Assembly: GCF_050485565.1 (NCBI RefSeq)
Contig: NZ_JBJHBQ010000005.1
Coordinates: 155,426-219,425, forward strand
Direction: 5' to 3'
Length of the DNA stretch: 64,000 bases
Source of the DNA: Glycocaulis sp050485565
GTDB lineage: Bacteria > Pseudomonadota > Alphaproteobacteria > Caulobacterales > Maricaulaceae
Below are positions 52,980 through 61,239 of this stretch, in pieces. A program made the position numbers and the translations under genes. The notes under the pieces were generated by a model. It ran no database searches and was not told the origin of the DNA. It saw only the letters and a list, made by a program, of their open reading frames with translations. Each line of letters begins with the position of its first letter. The first letter of the stretch is position 1.

Positions 52980-54668
52980 TCAGAAATTGACCACCACACG
53001 TCCGATTACGCTCTGGCCGGGCGTGTCGCCCATGCCCGCCCGGTATTCCAGCTCGAAATCAACCCGGTGGCGGTAGGCGCGATACTGATCCTCACCAAAC
53101 CAGCGCGAAACCATCACCCCGGCACCGGCTTCCAGCCGCTCACGCGTGACCAGGCTGTCATTGGAAATCTGGCCCACGGCGGTGAGGTAGGGCGTGACGG
53201 CCCAGCCTTCGCCGGCCCGGAAGCGCAGGCCATGGCGCACCGAGGCGTAGGCGGACGTGAACTGCGGATCGTCCGGTATCCAGGCCAGGTCGCCATAGAG
53301 GCTGGTATAGGTCCAGCGGTCGGCAACCGGGTTCCAGTCACCGCCTTGCGTCCAGCCATAGGAGGCCCGCAAGAGCCAGGCATCGCGCGCCAGATCGCCG
53401 CCAGCGATCAGGCGTTCGCCCGCCAGGTTGAAATCATGGCTGGCAAAGGGCTTCCAGCGCACGCCGAGACCAAGCTGCAGCGTATCATCGGCAAGGGAGA
53501 GCGATCCGGCCTCAAGGCTTTGATAGGCGCGGCCATAAAGGGTCAGGCCCCGGCCTGCGCGGTACAGGCCCTCTGGCCGCCAGCCCGCCTCCATGCCGAT
53601 CTGGCTTTCAAAACTGCCCTGCTCCGGCAAGGCAAACCCGCCCGGAGCCACGTCATCGCGATAGGTCAGATAGCCGGTGAAATATGTGGTCCGCTCCAGC
53701 GTCTCCACCTCGCGGCGCAGGCGGTAAACCCGCATCGGATCCTCATTGCCGGTCTGCGCCACGTGATGACGGTCAATGGCATCGCGAAAAGCAATGGCCG
53801 CGGCGCTACGCTGCCCGGCCGCCGCGCGGGCATAGCCCTCTTCCTCACGCACGGTCAGGTTCAGCTGCTCGCGGCCCGCCACATCGGCAAAGATCAGCGC
53901 CGCATCCTCATGGCGGCCAGCCCGGCGATAGGCATAGGCATTGGCCAGCGCAATCTCGCGACTGTGCGGATCGGCGCTATAGGCCGCTTCCAGCGCCATG
54001 AGCGCCCCGGCATGATCGCCCGCCGCCTGCAGCCAGAGCCCCTTGTCGAAATGCCGGAAAGCGGCCGGTTCGATGGCAATGGCCCGATCCATCCACATCG
54101 CCGCCTCACGCGGCTGGTCAGTGGCAATCGCGCGCGCACGTTCCTCGAAAAGAAGCGCCCGTTCGCTGCCGTCAAAAGCCGTTTCATCGAGTGTGGCCAG
54201 TCGCGCGCGCGCTGCACCCTCCTCGCCCGCCAGCCGCATGGCCCGCGCCGCCCGCAGACGGTCACTGGCCGATTGCGACAGGCTGGCCGCCTCCGCCCAT
54301 GCCCAGCGCGAGCGGTTCAGATCACCGGCGGCTTCAGCCTGGAAGCCGATGGAGCGCAGCACATAAAGCAGCGCGTCTGAGTCCAGGCCGCCAATCGTGT
54401 GGGCGTAGAGATAGGCTTCCAGCGCCGTGGCCGGATCACCCAACGTCACGGCGCAATCACCGGCCATGATCCAGCCCTGCGCGGTACCGGCATTGACGGC
54501 CTGCGTGCGCAGATGCTCATAGCCGCAAGCGGCCGGCTCGGAGCCGCTGGCAAAGGCCGTAACGGCGCGCGTCAGGTCCGGACCGGACTCAAACAGGAGA
54601 CCGGCAGCCAGAAGGCCGAGCGCGGTATTGAACCGCAGGCGTGTCAGGCGGGGGCGAGCGTGTCTCAT
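52980..54668 (-). CDS. NfrA-like outer-membrane polysaccharide export protein
   Basis: 562 aa. N-terminal signal region, then TPR-like helices to about residue 310, then a C-terminal NfrA_C-type beta-rich domain (from LRREVETLERTTYFTGYLTY) that ends in GRVVVNF, a terminal Phe as used for BAM-dependent outer-membrane insertion. E. coli NfrA, the phage N4 receptor, is nearly twice as long. With NfrB it would move a glycan across the outer membrane. The start overlaps the nfrB stop by 4 bases (ATGA). Confidence 0.82.
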   Translation of the reverse strand: MRHARPRLTRLRFNTALGLLAAGLLFESGPDLTRAVTAFASGSEPAACGYEHLRTQAVNAGTAQGWIMAGDCAVTLGDPATALEAYLYAHTIGGLDSDALLYVLRSIGFQAEAAGDLNRSRWAWAEAASLSQSASDRLRAARAMRLAGEEGAARARLATLDETAFDGSERALLFEERARAIATDQPREAAMWMDRAIAIEPAAFRHFDKGLWLQAAGDHAGALMALEAAYSADPHSREIALANAYAYRRAGRHEDAALIFADVAGREQLNLTVREEEGYARAAAGQRSAAAIAFRDAIDRHHVAQTGNEDPMRVYRLRREVETLERTTYFTGYLTYRDDVAPGGFALPEQGSFESQIGMEAGWRPEGLYRAGRGLTLYGRAYQSLEAGSLSLADDTLQLGLGVRWKPFASHDFNLAGERLIAGGDLARDAWLLRASYGWTQGGDWNPVADRWTYTSLYGDLAWIPDDPQFTSAYASVRHGLRFRAGEGWAVTPYLTAVGQISNDSLVTRERLEAGAGVMVSRWFGEDQYRAYRHRVDFELEYRAGMGDTPGQSVIGRVVVNF

Positions 54669-56419
54669 GACATTGTCTCCAGTATGCGCGCCGGAACAGG
54701 CACAGGCGGCGGGGCGGGCATTGCCTGCCTCACGGCACCGGCGCGCCTGTCCAGATCGAAATTGACGCGTGCTTGCAAGGGGGGAGGCAGGGCGGCGCGA
54801 GCCGCTGCAGGCACAGGGTTTGCCAGCTTTGCCGTGAGCGTGTCGGGCAGGGCGCGCGCAGCCCTTGGCCGCTCATGCGAGGCAAAGCTCGACTGGGTGC
54901 GGCGTATCTCCTCGGGCGAGGGATAGGAGTGCATGGTCTTGTCCCAGGTGATCGCCACGCCGGTAACCAGGTGGACGATCCAGCGCCGGTTGGCCCGCGC
55001 CGCAGCGAGAAAGCCGATATAGTTGGCAACCACCATGCGCACCGGCACCAGCACCATGTATTTGATCCCGTGTGTGGTGCCGGTGAAGATCAGCCGGTGG
55101 ACCAGCCGGTTCACCAGGAACCAGAAATTGATCAGCACGATCGACCACACCCAGCTTTTCGGATCGATCAGCGGCGGCAGCCCGCCTGCTTCAGGAATGA
55201 TGGCCGAGATTAACCAGTACAGCGCCCACTGGACAGTGATGAAATAGGCCAGCATGCCCGTGGGCGCGGTCCAGATCGCCTTGCGGTCACGATAGAGAAA
55301 ATAGCGGTGAACGAGCGGCCCCACCCATCCCAGCTGGCGCCAGCCCATATAGGAAATGCCCAGCATCCAGCGTGATTTTTGCCTTACCGACACCTTCATC
55401 TGGTCGGGAAAGAACTCGCGCGTGCACACCAGCTCGACGCGCGTGCGGCGCTTGCCTTTGGGCGTTGTCACCCGCACGCGGGCAAAATAGCGCACGAAGG
55501 CAGACTTGAACCCGGCCTCATAGAGGCGGTGACCGATATCATAGTCCTCGGTCAGGCTGTCGGTATTGAAAGGCAGGTTCTCGCGCTCGGCATTGAGCAG
55601 ATCAATGACCCGGCGCGACAGCGCGGTTGCCACCCCGGCAGAGGGCACTTGCGCGGTCATGTGGGAGCGTACGACCAGATCCTTGGTATGCCACTCGGCG
55701 AACTCGTCCATGTAATGACCCGCCACCAGCGCGTTCCAGGCGCGCGGCATGGACAGGACCGGCAATTGCACCATGTCGGCCCGGTCCAGCCACGCATTCA
55801 TCACCTTGAAGGACAGGGGATGGATGACATCCTCGCTGTCATGCATGACGAACGCGTCATAGCGCTTGCCGGTCTGGGACTCGCGCGCAATCGCGTTCTG
55901 GACGATCCAGTTCAGGCAATCGGCTTTCGAGGTCGGTCCTGGATGGCCGACATTGGCCCGGTAGACATTGCCATGACGGGCCACCAGCGCATCGGCCTCG
56001 CGGATCGTGTCCGCGTCATTGGGGTAGACCCCGATGAAGATGTCATAGGCGGTGTAATCAAGCTCCTGAATGGTGTGGTCCACCATGCGGGCGATGACAT
56101 CGGCCTCGTGCCAGGCCGGAATGAGTATGGCCAGGCGCTTTTCGGGCATGGCGCGCAGTTTTTCGACCGAAGGGATGCGCCGGAAGGGCCGCAAGACGAG
56201 GTTCTGCGCCGTCAGCACCCAGTAATAGAGGTCGAGAAACGTGTCATCGATGGAGGAGACGAAGATCACCAAAGCGGCGTAGACCGTCGCCCAGGAGAGC
56301 ACCATCCAGTAGAGGCGCGCCGCTTCTCCCAGGCTTTCGCGGGTTGCCGGGTCGGCAAACCAGTCACCGAAGCCCCCGACCAGGCCCGTAACCACCTCAA
56401 TGAGAGAAAACCAGTCCAT
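54665..56419 (-). CDS. NfrB-like membrane glycosyltransferase (GT2), short form
   Basis: 584 aa processive GT2 synthase. Two N-terminal helices (about 28-80), a cytosolic GT domain with PNDAD, MHDSEDVIHP, SLTEDYDIGHRLY and the processivity motif QKSRWMLG, then four or five helices and a Pro/Ala-rich cytosolic tail. E. coli NfrB is about 745 aa with a C-terminal MshEN-type c-di-GMP sensor; here the protein ends soon after the last helix, so that module is missing. It would polymerise and extrude a sugar chain to NfrA. Confidence 0.85.
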   Translation of the reverse strand: MDWFSLIEVVTGLVGGFGDWFADPATRESLGEAARLYWMVLSWATVYAALVIFVSSIDDTFLDLYYWVLTAQNLVLRPFRRIPSVEKLRAMPEKRLAILIPAWHEADVIARMVDHTIQELDYTAYDIFIGVYPNDADTIREADALVARHGNVYRANVGHPGPTSKADCLNWIVQNAIARESQTGKRYDAFVMHDSEDVIHPLSFKVMNAWLDRADMVQLPVLSMPRAWNALVAGHYMDEFAEWHTKDLVVRSHMTAQVPSAGVATALSRRVIDLLNAERENLPFNTDSLTEDYDIGHRLYEAGFKSAFVRYFARVRVTTPKGKRRTRVELVCTREFFPDQMKVSVRQKSRWMLGISYMGWRQLGWVGPLVHRYFLYRDRKAIWTAPTGMLAYFITVQWALYWLISAIIPEAGGLPPLIDPKSWVWSIVLINFWFLVNRLVHRLIFTGTTHGIKYMVLVPVRMVVANYIGFLAAARANRRWIVHLVTGVAITWDKTMHSYPSPEEIRRTQSSFASHERPRAARALPDTLTAKLANPVPAAARAALPPPLQARVNFDLDRRAGAVRQAMPAPPPVPVPARILETMS

Positions 56420-56491
56420 CCCCGCCCCGCTAGTCTGATGCCCGGGATCTGCCGGGCACGCTCTAGGGGTAGGGGCGGAGTTTGCTGAAAA

Positions 56492-56580
56492 TTAATCCTG
56501 ATTAAGGCGATAAAAGGCCAACAATTACAGTCAGATCGGGTTCATCTTCGGTTCATCTTGGGTGCGTGAACACCATTAAC
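56492..56580. promoter_or_regulatory. Regulatory-looking region upstream of nfrB
   Basis: The 344-base gap 56420-56763 has no gene. It contains two TTAA boxes 6 bases apart (56492-56505, close to but not the CtrA spacing of 7), a tandem 11-base direct repeat GGTTCATCTT (56539-56548 and 56550-56559) like those bound by OmpR/PhoB-family regulators, and a TTAAC at 56576. Any of these could control nfrB transcription. The rest of the gap is unremarkable. Confidence 0.35.
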
Positions 56581-56763
56581 GCATTGAAATTATGCGCCCC
56601 GGACCGGGCACCGGCGACAGGTCCGCTGAAAGCCGAGTGCCTCATTACCGCCGTTTTAGGCAAAGCCTGCCCGAAAGCGCCTGCACGGTTCGCAAGGCAT
56701 GACCGCGCGCCCGCAAGCCTGAGCGGGGCCGGTAGAGCGAACACAAAGAAGAACGGGAAGAAA

Positions 56764-56839
<76 letters not shown>

Positions 56840-56984
56840 ACTTCTCGAAGAGGTCAGGGAGGTAGTGCCGGGCAGGCCGTCTTGTCAAGCAGCGGATGGA
56901 GCGGCTTTGAAAATCGCTAGCCATCCGCTTGACGCCCGCCACGCCGCATAGATAGTGCGGGCAATCGGGGGAGGCATGGCGCGT

Positions 56985-58265
56985 ATGGAAGCCTTGACGC
57001 ATTCAATGTCCACGCACGGCTTCATGCCCCATGGCATGTGCTATCTGTGGGAACCCTCCATTTTGTGGACCCACGTGCTCTCCGACGCCGCCATCGCGCT
57101 GGCCTATTTCTCAATTCCCGCCGCTCTTGCGCTTTTCTCGGTCAAGCGCCCGGATCTGGTCTACCGCCCGGTCATGTGGCTGTTCGTGGCGTTCATCCTG
57201 CTATGCGGCACGACGCATTTGTTCTCCATCTGGACGGTTTGGAACCCGCATTATCAGATTGAGGGCCTGCTCAAGGCCATGACAGCGGCGGTGTCGCTGG
57301 CAACCGCCATCGCGCTATGGCCGTTACTGCCACGCGCGCTGGCCCTGCCCTCCAATATCCAGCTGCAACGCTCCAACCAGGCCCTTCAGGCCGAGATCGG
57401 CCGCCGGGACGAGGCCGAGGCGCGCCTGATGGCGGTGACAGGCCAGCTTGAACACCGCGTCATCCAGCGCACGCGCGATCTGGAACGTGCCAATGCAGCC
57501 CTGCGCCAGTTTGCCGCCGCCGCCGCCCATGATCTCCAGGCACCCTTGCGCCACATCCATATCTTCTCCCAGCTCATCGAACAGGAAGAAGCCGCCACCA
57601 TGAGTGCGGACGGTCAAAAGCACCTGCTCAAGGTGCGCGAGGGCGCACAGCGCGCGCAGACCCTGATCGGCGTGCTTCAGGAATACGCGCAGCTGGTGAA
57701 CCGGCTGCCGCAGGCCGAGACGGTGGAGCTGACGCGTATCCTTGCCAGCGTGAGCTCGTCACTGGATGACGAAATCGAAGCCAGCGGCGCGTCCCTGGAT
57801 TTTGACGGCTTGCCCGCCGTGGAGGGCGATACCGTCCTTCTGACCCAACTTTTTCAAAATCTGGTTTCCAACGCGATAAAGTACCGCTCCGCCCTGGCAC
57901 CGGTCATTACCGTACGCGGCAGGCAAGCCGATGACGGCATGATCGAAATTTCCATTGCAGACAATGGAATCGGGATCGATCCGGCTCACGCCCAGACCAT
58001 TTTCCAGATGATGAAACGCCTCCATGACGACACCCGCTATCCCGGCATGGGAGTCGGTCTGGCCTTCTGCAAGGAGATCGTCGAGAGCCATGGCGGCGAA
58101 ATTTGGCTGGACGAAACCCACCTTCACGGCGCACGCTTCTGCCTGACCCTGCCAGCACCCGGCTCTTCGCCCGCTGGCGGTGTTGCCCAGGAAGCCAGCG
58201 AGCCAGAGGGCTCGGGGGGAGAAAATGGCGAAAAATATCCGTCTCCTGCTCGTCGAGGACGATGA
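56985..58265 (+). CDS. Histidine kinase with ethylene-receptor-like membrane domain
   Basis: 426 aa from ATG 56985 (GGGGGAGG 10 bases before; ATG 56976 or GTG 56955 possible). Three membrane helices (about residues 30-110) match the ETR1 ethylene-binding domain: Asp34, Tyr41, Ile71, Cys74 and His78 have exactly the spacing of ETR1 Asp25, Tyr32, Ile62, Cys65 and His69, the ligand and copper residues. A coiled coil (125-175) leads to HisKA with phospho-His182 (AAAHDLQAPLRHI) and a full HATPase (N box QNLVSNAIKY, ADNGIGID, GMGVGLAF). No GAF domain, unlike plant receptors. The 3' end overlaps the response regulator gene by 41 bases. Confidence 0.88.
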   Translation: MEALTHSMSTHGFMPHGMCYLWEPSILWTHVLSDAAIALAYFSIPAALALFSVKRPDLVYRPVMWLFVAFILLCGTTHLFSIWTVWNPHYQIEGLLKAMTAAVSLATAIALWPLLPRALALPSNIQLQRSNQALQAEIGRRDEAEARLMAVTGQLEHRVIQRTRDLERANAALRQFAAAAAHDLQAPLRHIHIFSQLIEQEEAATMSADGQKHLLKVREGAQRAQTLIGVLQEYAQLVNRLPQAETVELTRILASVSSSLDDEIEASGASLDFDGLPAVEGDTVLLTQLFQNLVSNAIKYRSALAPVITVRGRQADDGMIEISIADNGIGIDPAHAQTIFQMMKRLHDDTRYPGMGVGLAFCKEIVESHGGEIWLDETHLHGARFCLTLPAPGSSPAGGVAQEASEPEGSGGENGEKYPSPARRGR

Positions 58266-58635
58266 GAGCGACGCGTTCCTGACCAAGCGTGCCTTCGCCG
58301 ATATGAAAGGCACCAATCTCATGCATGTGCCGGGCGGACAGGCGGCGCTGGACGCGCTGCAATCGGGCCGGTTTGACATCATGCTGCTTGATCTGGACCT
58401 GCCGGGCCTCTCTGGCCACCAGGTCATCACGGCCCTGCGCGAACGCGAGGAGCCGGAGCTGGTGCCGATCATCGTGTTCACCTCGTCAAACCATCCCGGC
58501 GATATCGACAGGGCCTATGAGGCCGGGGCCAGCGCCTATGTGCGCAAGCCCGACAGCCTGGGCGGCTACCAGCAGGTGGCCGACGCGGTATGCCGCTTTT
58601 GGCGGGATCATGCCGAGATACCCGGCCGGCACTGA
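58225..58635 (+). CDS. Single-domain response regulator (Rcp1/CheY-like)
   Basis: 136 aa receiver without output domain. Acidic pair in LLLVEDDESDA, phospho-Asp in MLLDLDLPGLSG, Thr in IIVFTSSN, Lys in AYVRKPDS. The ATG at 58225 follows GGGGGAGA and lies inside the kinase gene, so the two are co-translated and form a cognate pair. The sequence type is that of regulators paired with cyanobacterial phytochromes. Downstream target unknown. Confidence 0.92.
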   Translation: MAKNIRLLLVEDDESDAFLTKRAFADMKGTNLMHVPGGQAALDALQSGRFDIMLLDLDLPGLSGHQVITALREREEPELVPIIVFTSSNHPGDIDRAYEAGASAYVRKPDSLGGYQQVADAVCRFWRDHAEIPGRH

Positions 58636-58746
58636 GCACGCCGCACATGGCACGCTTGCGGCACGCCCTTGCGTGACCAGGCTTTGCCCGTCTAGACAGT
58701 CGCCACCCCTTGCTACGCCACGGCGTGCGTCCAGACGGAGACAGCG

Positions 58747-59052
58747 ATGACCTTTGGTCAGGCCCTGATTATCTATTTCATCATTCCGGTACTGAATATT
58801 CTGGTACTGCTCATCTTCGTAAACGTGGTGCTGAGCTGGCTCGTCGCCTTCAACGTGGTCAATCCGCAAAACCAGTTCGTCAACACGATCTGGCGGGCGA
58901 CCAGCGCGCTGACCGAGCCGGTCCTTGGGCCGATCCGCCGCATCCTGCCGCCTCTGGGCGGGATTGACCTTTCACCGCTGGTCTTGCTGCTCATCATCTT
59001 CTTCGTGCGCGAATGGGTGATTATGGGGCAGATATTCCCGGCTCTGGGCTAA
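58747..59052 (+). CDS. YggT family membrane protein
   Basis: 101 aa with two hydrophobic segments and the family block IWRATSALTEPVLGPIRRILPPLGGIDLSPLV between them. YggT proteins are involved in osmotic tolerance or cell shape and chloroplast homologues in complex assembly; the molecular role is unknown. It precedes folD by 5 bases. Confidence 0.88.
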   Translation: MTFGQALIIYFIIPVLNILVLLIFVNVVLSWLVAFNVVNPQNQFVNTIWRATSALTEPVLGPIRRILPPLGGIDLSPLVLLLIIFFVREWVIMGQIFPALG

Positions 59053-59057
59053 CCCGC

Positions 59058-59969
59058 GTGACCACATCTGATTTCATCCAGCATCGCGAAGGGCTTGCCA
59101 GCCTGATTGACGGCAAGCTGGCCTCGGCAGCACTGGACGCGGCCGTCGCCTCGCAGGCCGCCAGCCTGGCCGCCCGTATCGGGCGCAAGCCCTGCCTCGC
59201 CGTCGTGCTGGTGGGCGATGATCCGGCAAGCCATGTCTATGTACGCAACAAGGTACGCCGCACTGAAGCGGCGGGCATGATCTCGCAGGAATTCCGCCGC
59301 CCCGATGATCTGGGCGAGGCAGAGCTGATCGCGCTGGTTGAAACGCTCAACGCCGATCCGGCGGTGGATGGCATTCTGGTGCAGATGCCGCTGCCCGGCC
59401 ATATCGATGCCCGGCGCGTCGTGGAAACGATTGATCCTGCCAAGGATGTCGATGGCCTGACCGCCACCAGCGCGGGCCGGCTTGTACTGGGCGCTGATGG
59501 TTTGCGCCCGTGCACGCCATCGGGCTGTGTATGGCTGGCACGAAAGGCGCTCGGCGATCTGTCCGGGCTTCATACAGTGGTGATCGGGCGCTCCATCCTG
59601 GTCGGCAAGCCGGCCGGCCTGCTCTTTCTTGAACAGAATTGCACGGTGACGCTGGCCCATTCGCGCACGCGCGACCTGCCGGGCGTGTGCCGTTCAGCCG
59701 ATATTCTGGTCGCTGCCGTCGGCAGGGCGCAAATGGTGCAGGGCGGCTGGATCAAGCCGGGCGCATGTGTGCTCGATGTCGGCATCAACCGCACCGATAC
59801 CGGACTGGTTGGCGATGTCGCCTTTGAGGCGAGCGAGCGCGTTGCCGGCCATATCACGCCCGTTCCCGGCGGCATCGGCCCCATGACCATTGCTGTCCTG
59901 CTGGCCAATACGCTGAAGGCTGCCGCTGCACGCACGGGACAGTCAATCGACGATCCCCTCGCAGGATAG
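59058..59969 (+). CDS. folD: Methylenetetrahydrofolate dehydrogenase/cyclohydrolase
   Basis: Bifunctional one-carbon enzyme making 10-formyl-THF, 303 aa from GTG 59058. Catalytic Lys in YVRNKVRRTEAAGM near residue 55, GILVQMPLPGHI near 100, the NADP-binding VVIGRSILVGKPAGLLFL near 170 and C-terminal PVPGGIGPMTIAVLLANT. An in-frame ATG at 59013 lies within yggT and would add unconserved residues. Confidence 0.95.
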   Translation: MTTSDFIQHREGLASLIDGKLASAALDAAVASQAASLAARIGRKPCLAVVLVGDDPASHVYVRNKVRRTEAAGMISQEFRRPDDLGEAELIALVETLNADPAVDGILVQMPLPGHIDARRVVETIDPAKDVDGLTATSAGRLVLGADGLRPCTPSGCVWLARKALGDLSGLHTVVIGRSILVGKPAGLLFLEQNCTVTLAHSRTRDLPGVCRSADILVAAVGRAQMVQGGWIKPGACVLDVGINRTDTGLVGDVAFEASERVAGHITPVPGGIGPMTIAVLLANTLKAAAARTGQSIDDPLAG

Positions 59970-60015
59970 GGCAGGTCTTTACGCTTTGCTAAGCGCGCTG
60001 GACTAGCTTGAAAGC

Positions 60016-60441
60016 ATGAGCGCTGTTGCAAAAACAACCCAGACCCTGCGCGTCCTGCATGTCGAGGATGACTTCGCAGATGCCATGCTGCTGCAGCAGG
60101 CATTGTGCGATGCAGGCGGCTATGAATTCGAGCTGGAAGTGGTGCGCACGCTGACCGATGCCAAGCGCAAACTGGCCCGGCGCCAGTTTGATCTCATCAT
60201 TGTCGATCTGCGCCTGCCGGACTCGATAGACCCCGCCGACACGGTGCGCACGGCAGAAAAGATCGCGCGCGGCACGCCGGTTCTGGTGCTGACCGGTTCG
60301 GCGCGTGTGGATGCCGAGACGCTGGGTCCGCATCTCACCATTCTGGACAAGAACGAGTTCTTCAACGGCAAGGACCGCACGGCGAGCTTCCGCCTGATGC
60401 GCCAGGTTCAGGATGCTGCCAACGACGCGCTGCGTCTCTAG
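60016..60441 (+). CDS. Orphan single-domain response regulator
   Basis: 141 aa receiver-only protein: acidic pair in VLHVEDDFADA, phospho-Asp in IIVDLRLPDS, Thr in VLVLTGSA, Lys in ILDKNEFF. No kinase gene is adjacent; the nearest is the ethylene-receptor-like kinase 1.8 kb upstream, which already has its own partner. It may belong to a phosphorelay elsewhere or share that kinase. Confidence 0.9.
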   Translation: MSAVAKTTQTLRVLHVEDDFADAMLLQQALCDAGGYEFELEVVRTLTDAKRKLARRQFDLIIVDLRLPDSIDPADTVRTAEKIARGTPVLVLTGSARVDAETLGPHLTILDKNEFFNGKDRTASFRLMRQVQDAANDALRL

Positions 60442-60492
60442 GCGGCCTGCCCGCCCTTTCCACAAAGCATCGCCGCCCTAGCTCATCTCGAC

Positions 60493-61239
60493 ATGAGCAA
60501 TACCTTGTCGTCCCTGCCTGAAAACTATCGCGCGGTGATCGTCGGCGCGTCCGGCGGCATTGGCGGCGCGTTTGTGCGCCATCTGGCCGCTGATCCGCGC
60601 TGCGGTGAAGTGATCGCCCTATCGCGTTCAGGACGCGTATATCAGGGCGCGAAGATCACACCCGGCAGGATCGATCTGGAAGACCCGGCGAGCATCAGGG
60701 GCGCGCTGGTGCCTGTAAGCGCCGGCGGCCCGGTGCATCTGGTGATCGTCGCCAGCGGCGTATTGCACGGGGAGGATTTCGGGCCGGAGAAGACATGGCG
60801 TCATCTGAACGCCGCCAGCATGGCCAGGCTGTTCGCCATCAACACGACAGGCCCGGCACTCGTGGCCGCCGCCCTGCTGGACGCCCTGCCGCGCGAGGGC
60901 AAATCGGTCTTTGCCGCCCTCTCGGCGCGCGTCGGCTCGATATCGGACAACCGGCTGGGCGGCTGGCACGCCTACCGGGCATCCAAGGCCGCGCTGAACC
61001 AGATCATCCGCACACTATCCATCGAGCTTGCCCGAAAACGCCCGGAAGCGCTGATCGTCGGCCTGCATCCCGGCACCGTGGAAACGGCCCTGTCAGAGCC
61101 CTTCCGGGGCAATGTCCCAGAGGGAAAGCTCTTCACGCCGGAATACAGCGCCGGGCACCTCCTCAAGGTCATCGACACGCTTGGCCCTGAGCACTCCGGA
61201 CGCTGTTTCGATTTTGCAGGCGAAGAAGTCGCGCCCTAG
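60493..61239 (+). CDS. SDR family NAD(P)-binding oxidoreductase (CsgA-like)
   Basis: 248 aa short-chain dehydrogenase: VIVGASGGIGGAFVRHL at the N-terminus, catalytic Ser in AALSARVGSISDN and YxxxK in HAYRASKAALNQ. The pattern is that of the C-factor/CsgA-like subgroup of cytosolic SDRs, whose natural substrate is unknown. Ends with a 4-base overlap with the convergent ligase gene. Confidence 0.9.
   Translation: MSNTLSSLPENYRAVIVGASGGIGGAFVRHLAADPRCGEVIALSRSGRVYQGAKITPGRIDLEDPASIRGALVPVSAGGPVHLVIVASGVLHGEDFGPEKTWRHLNAASMARLFAINTTGPALVAAALLDALPREGKSVFAALSARVGSISDNRLGGWHAYRASKAALNQIIRTLSIELARKRPEALIVGLHPGTVETALSEPFRGNVPEGKLFTPEYSAGHLLKVIDTLGPEHSGRCFDFAGEEVAP

Noticed and set aside
52497..54380. 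627-codon plus-strand frame
   Set aside because: Antisense of the NfrA-like and TPR genes and spans the gap between them.
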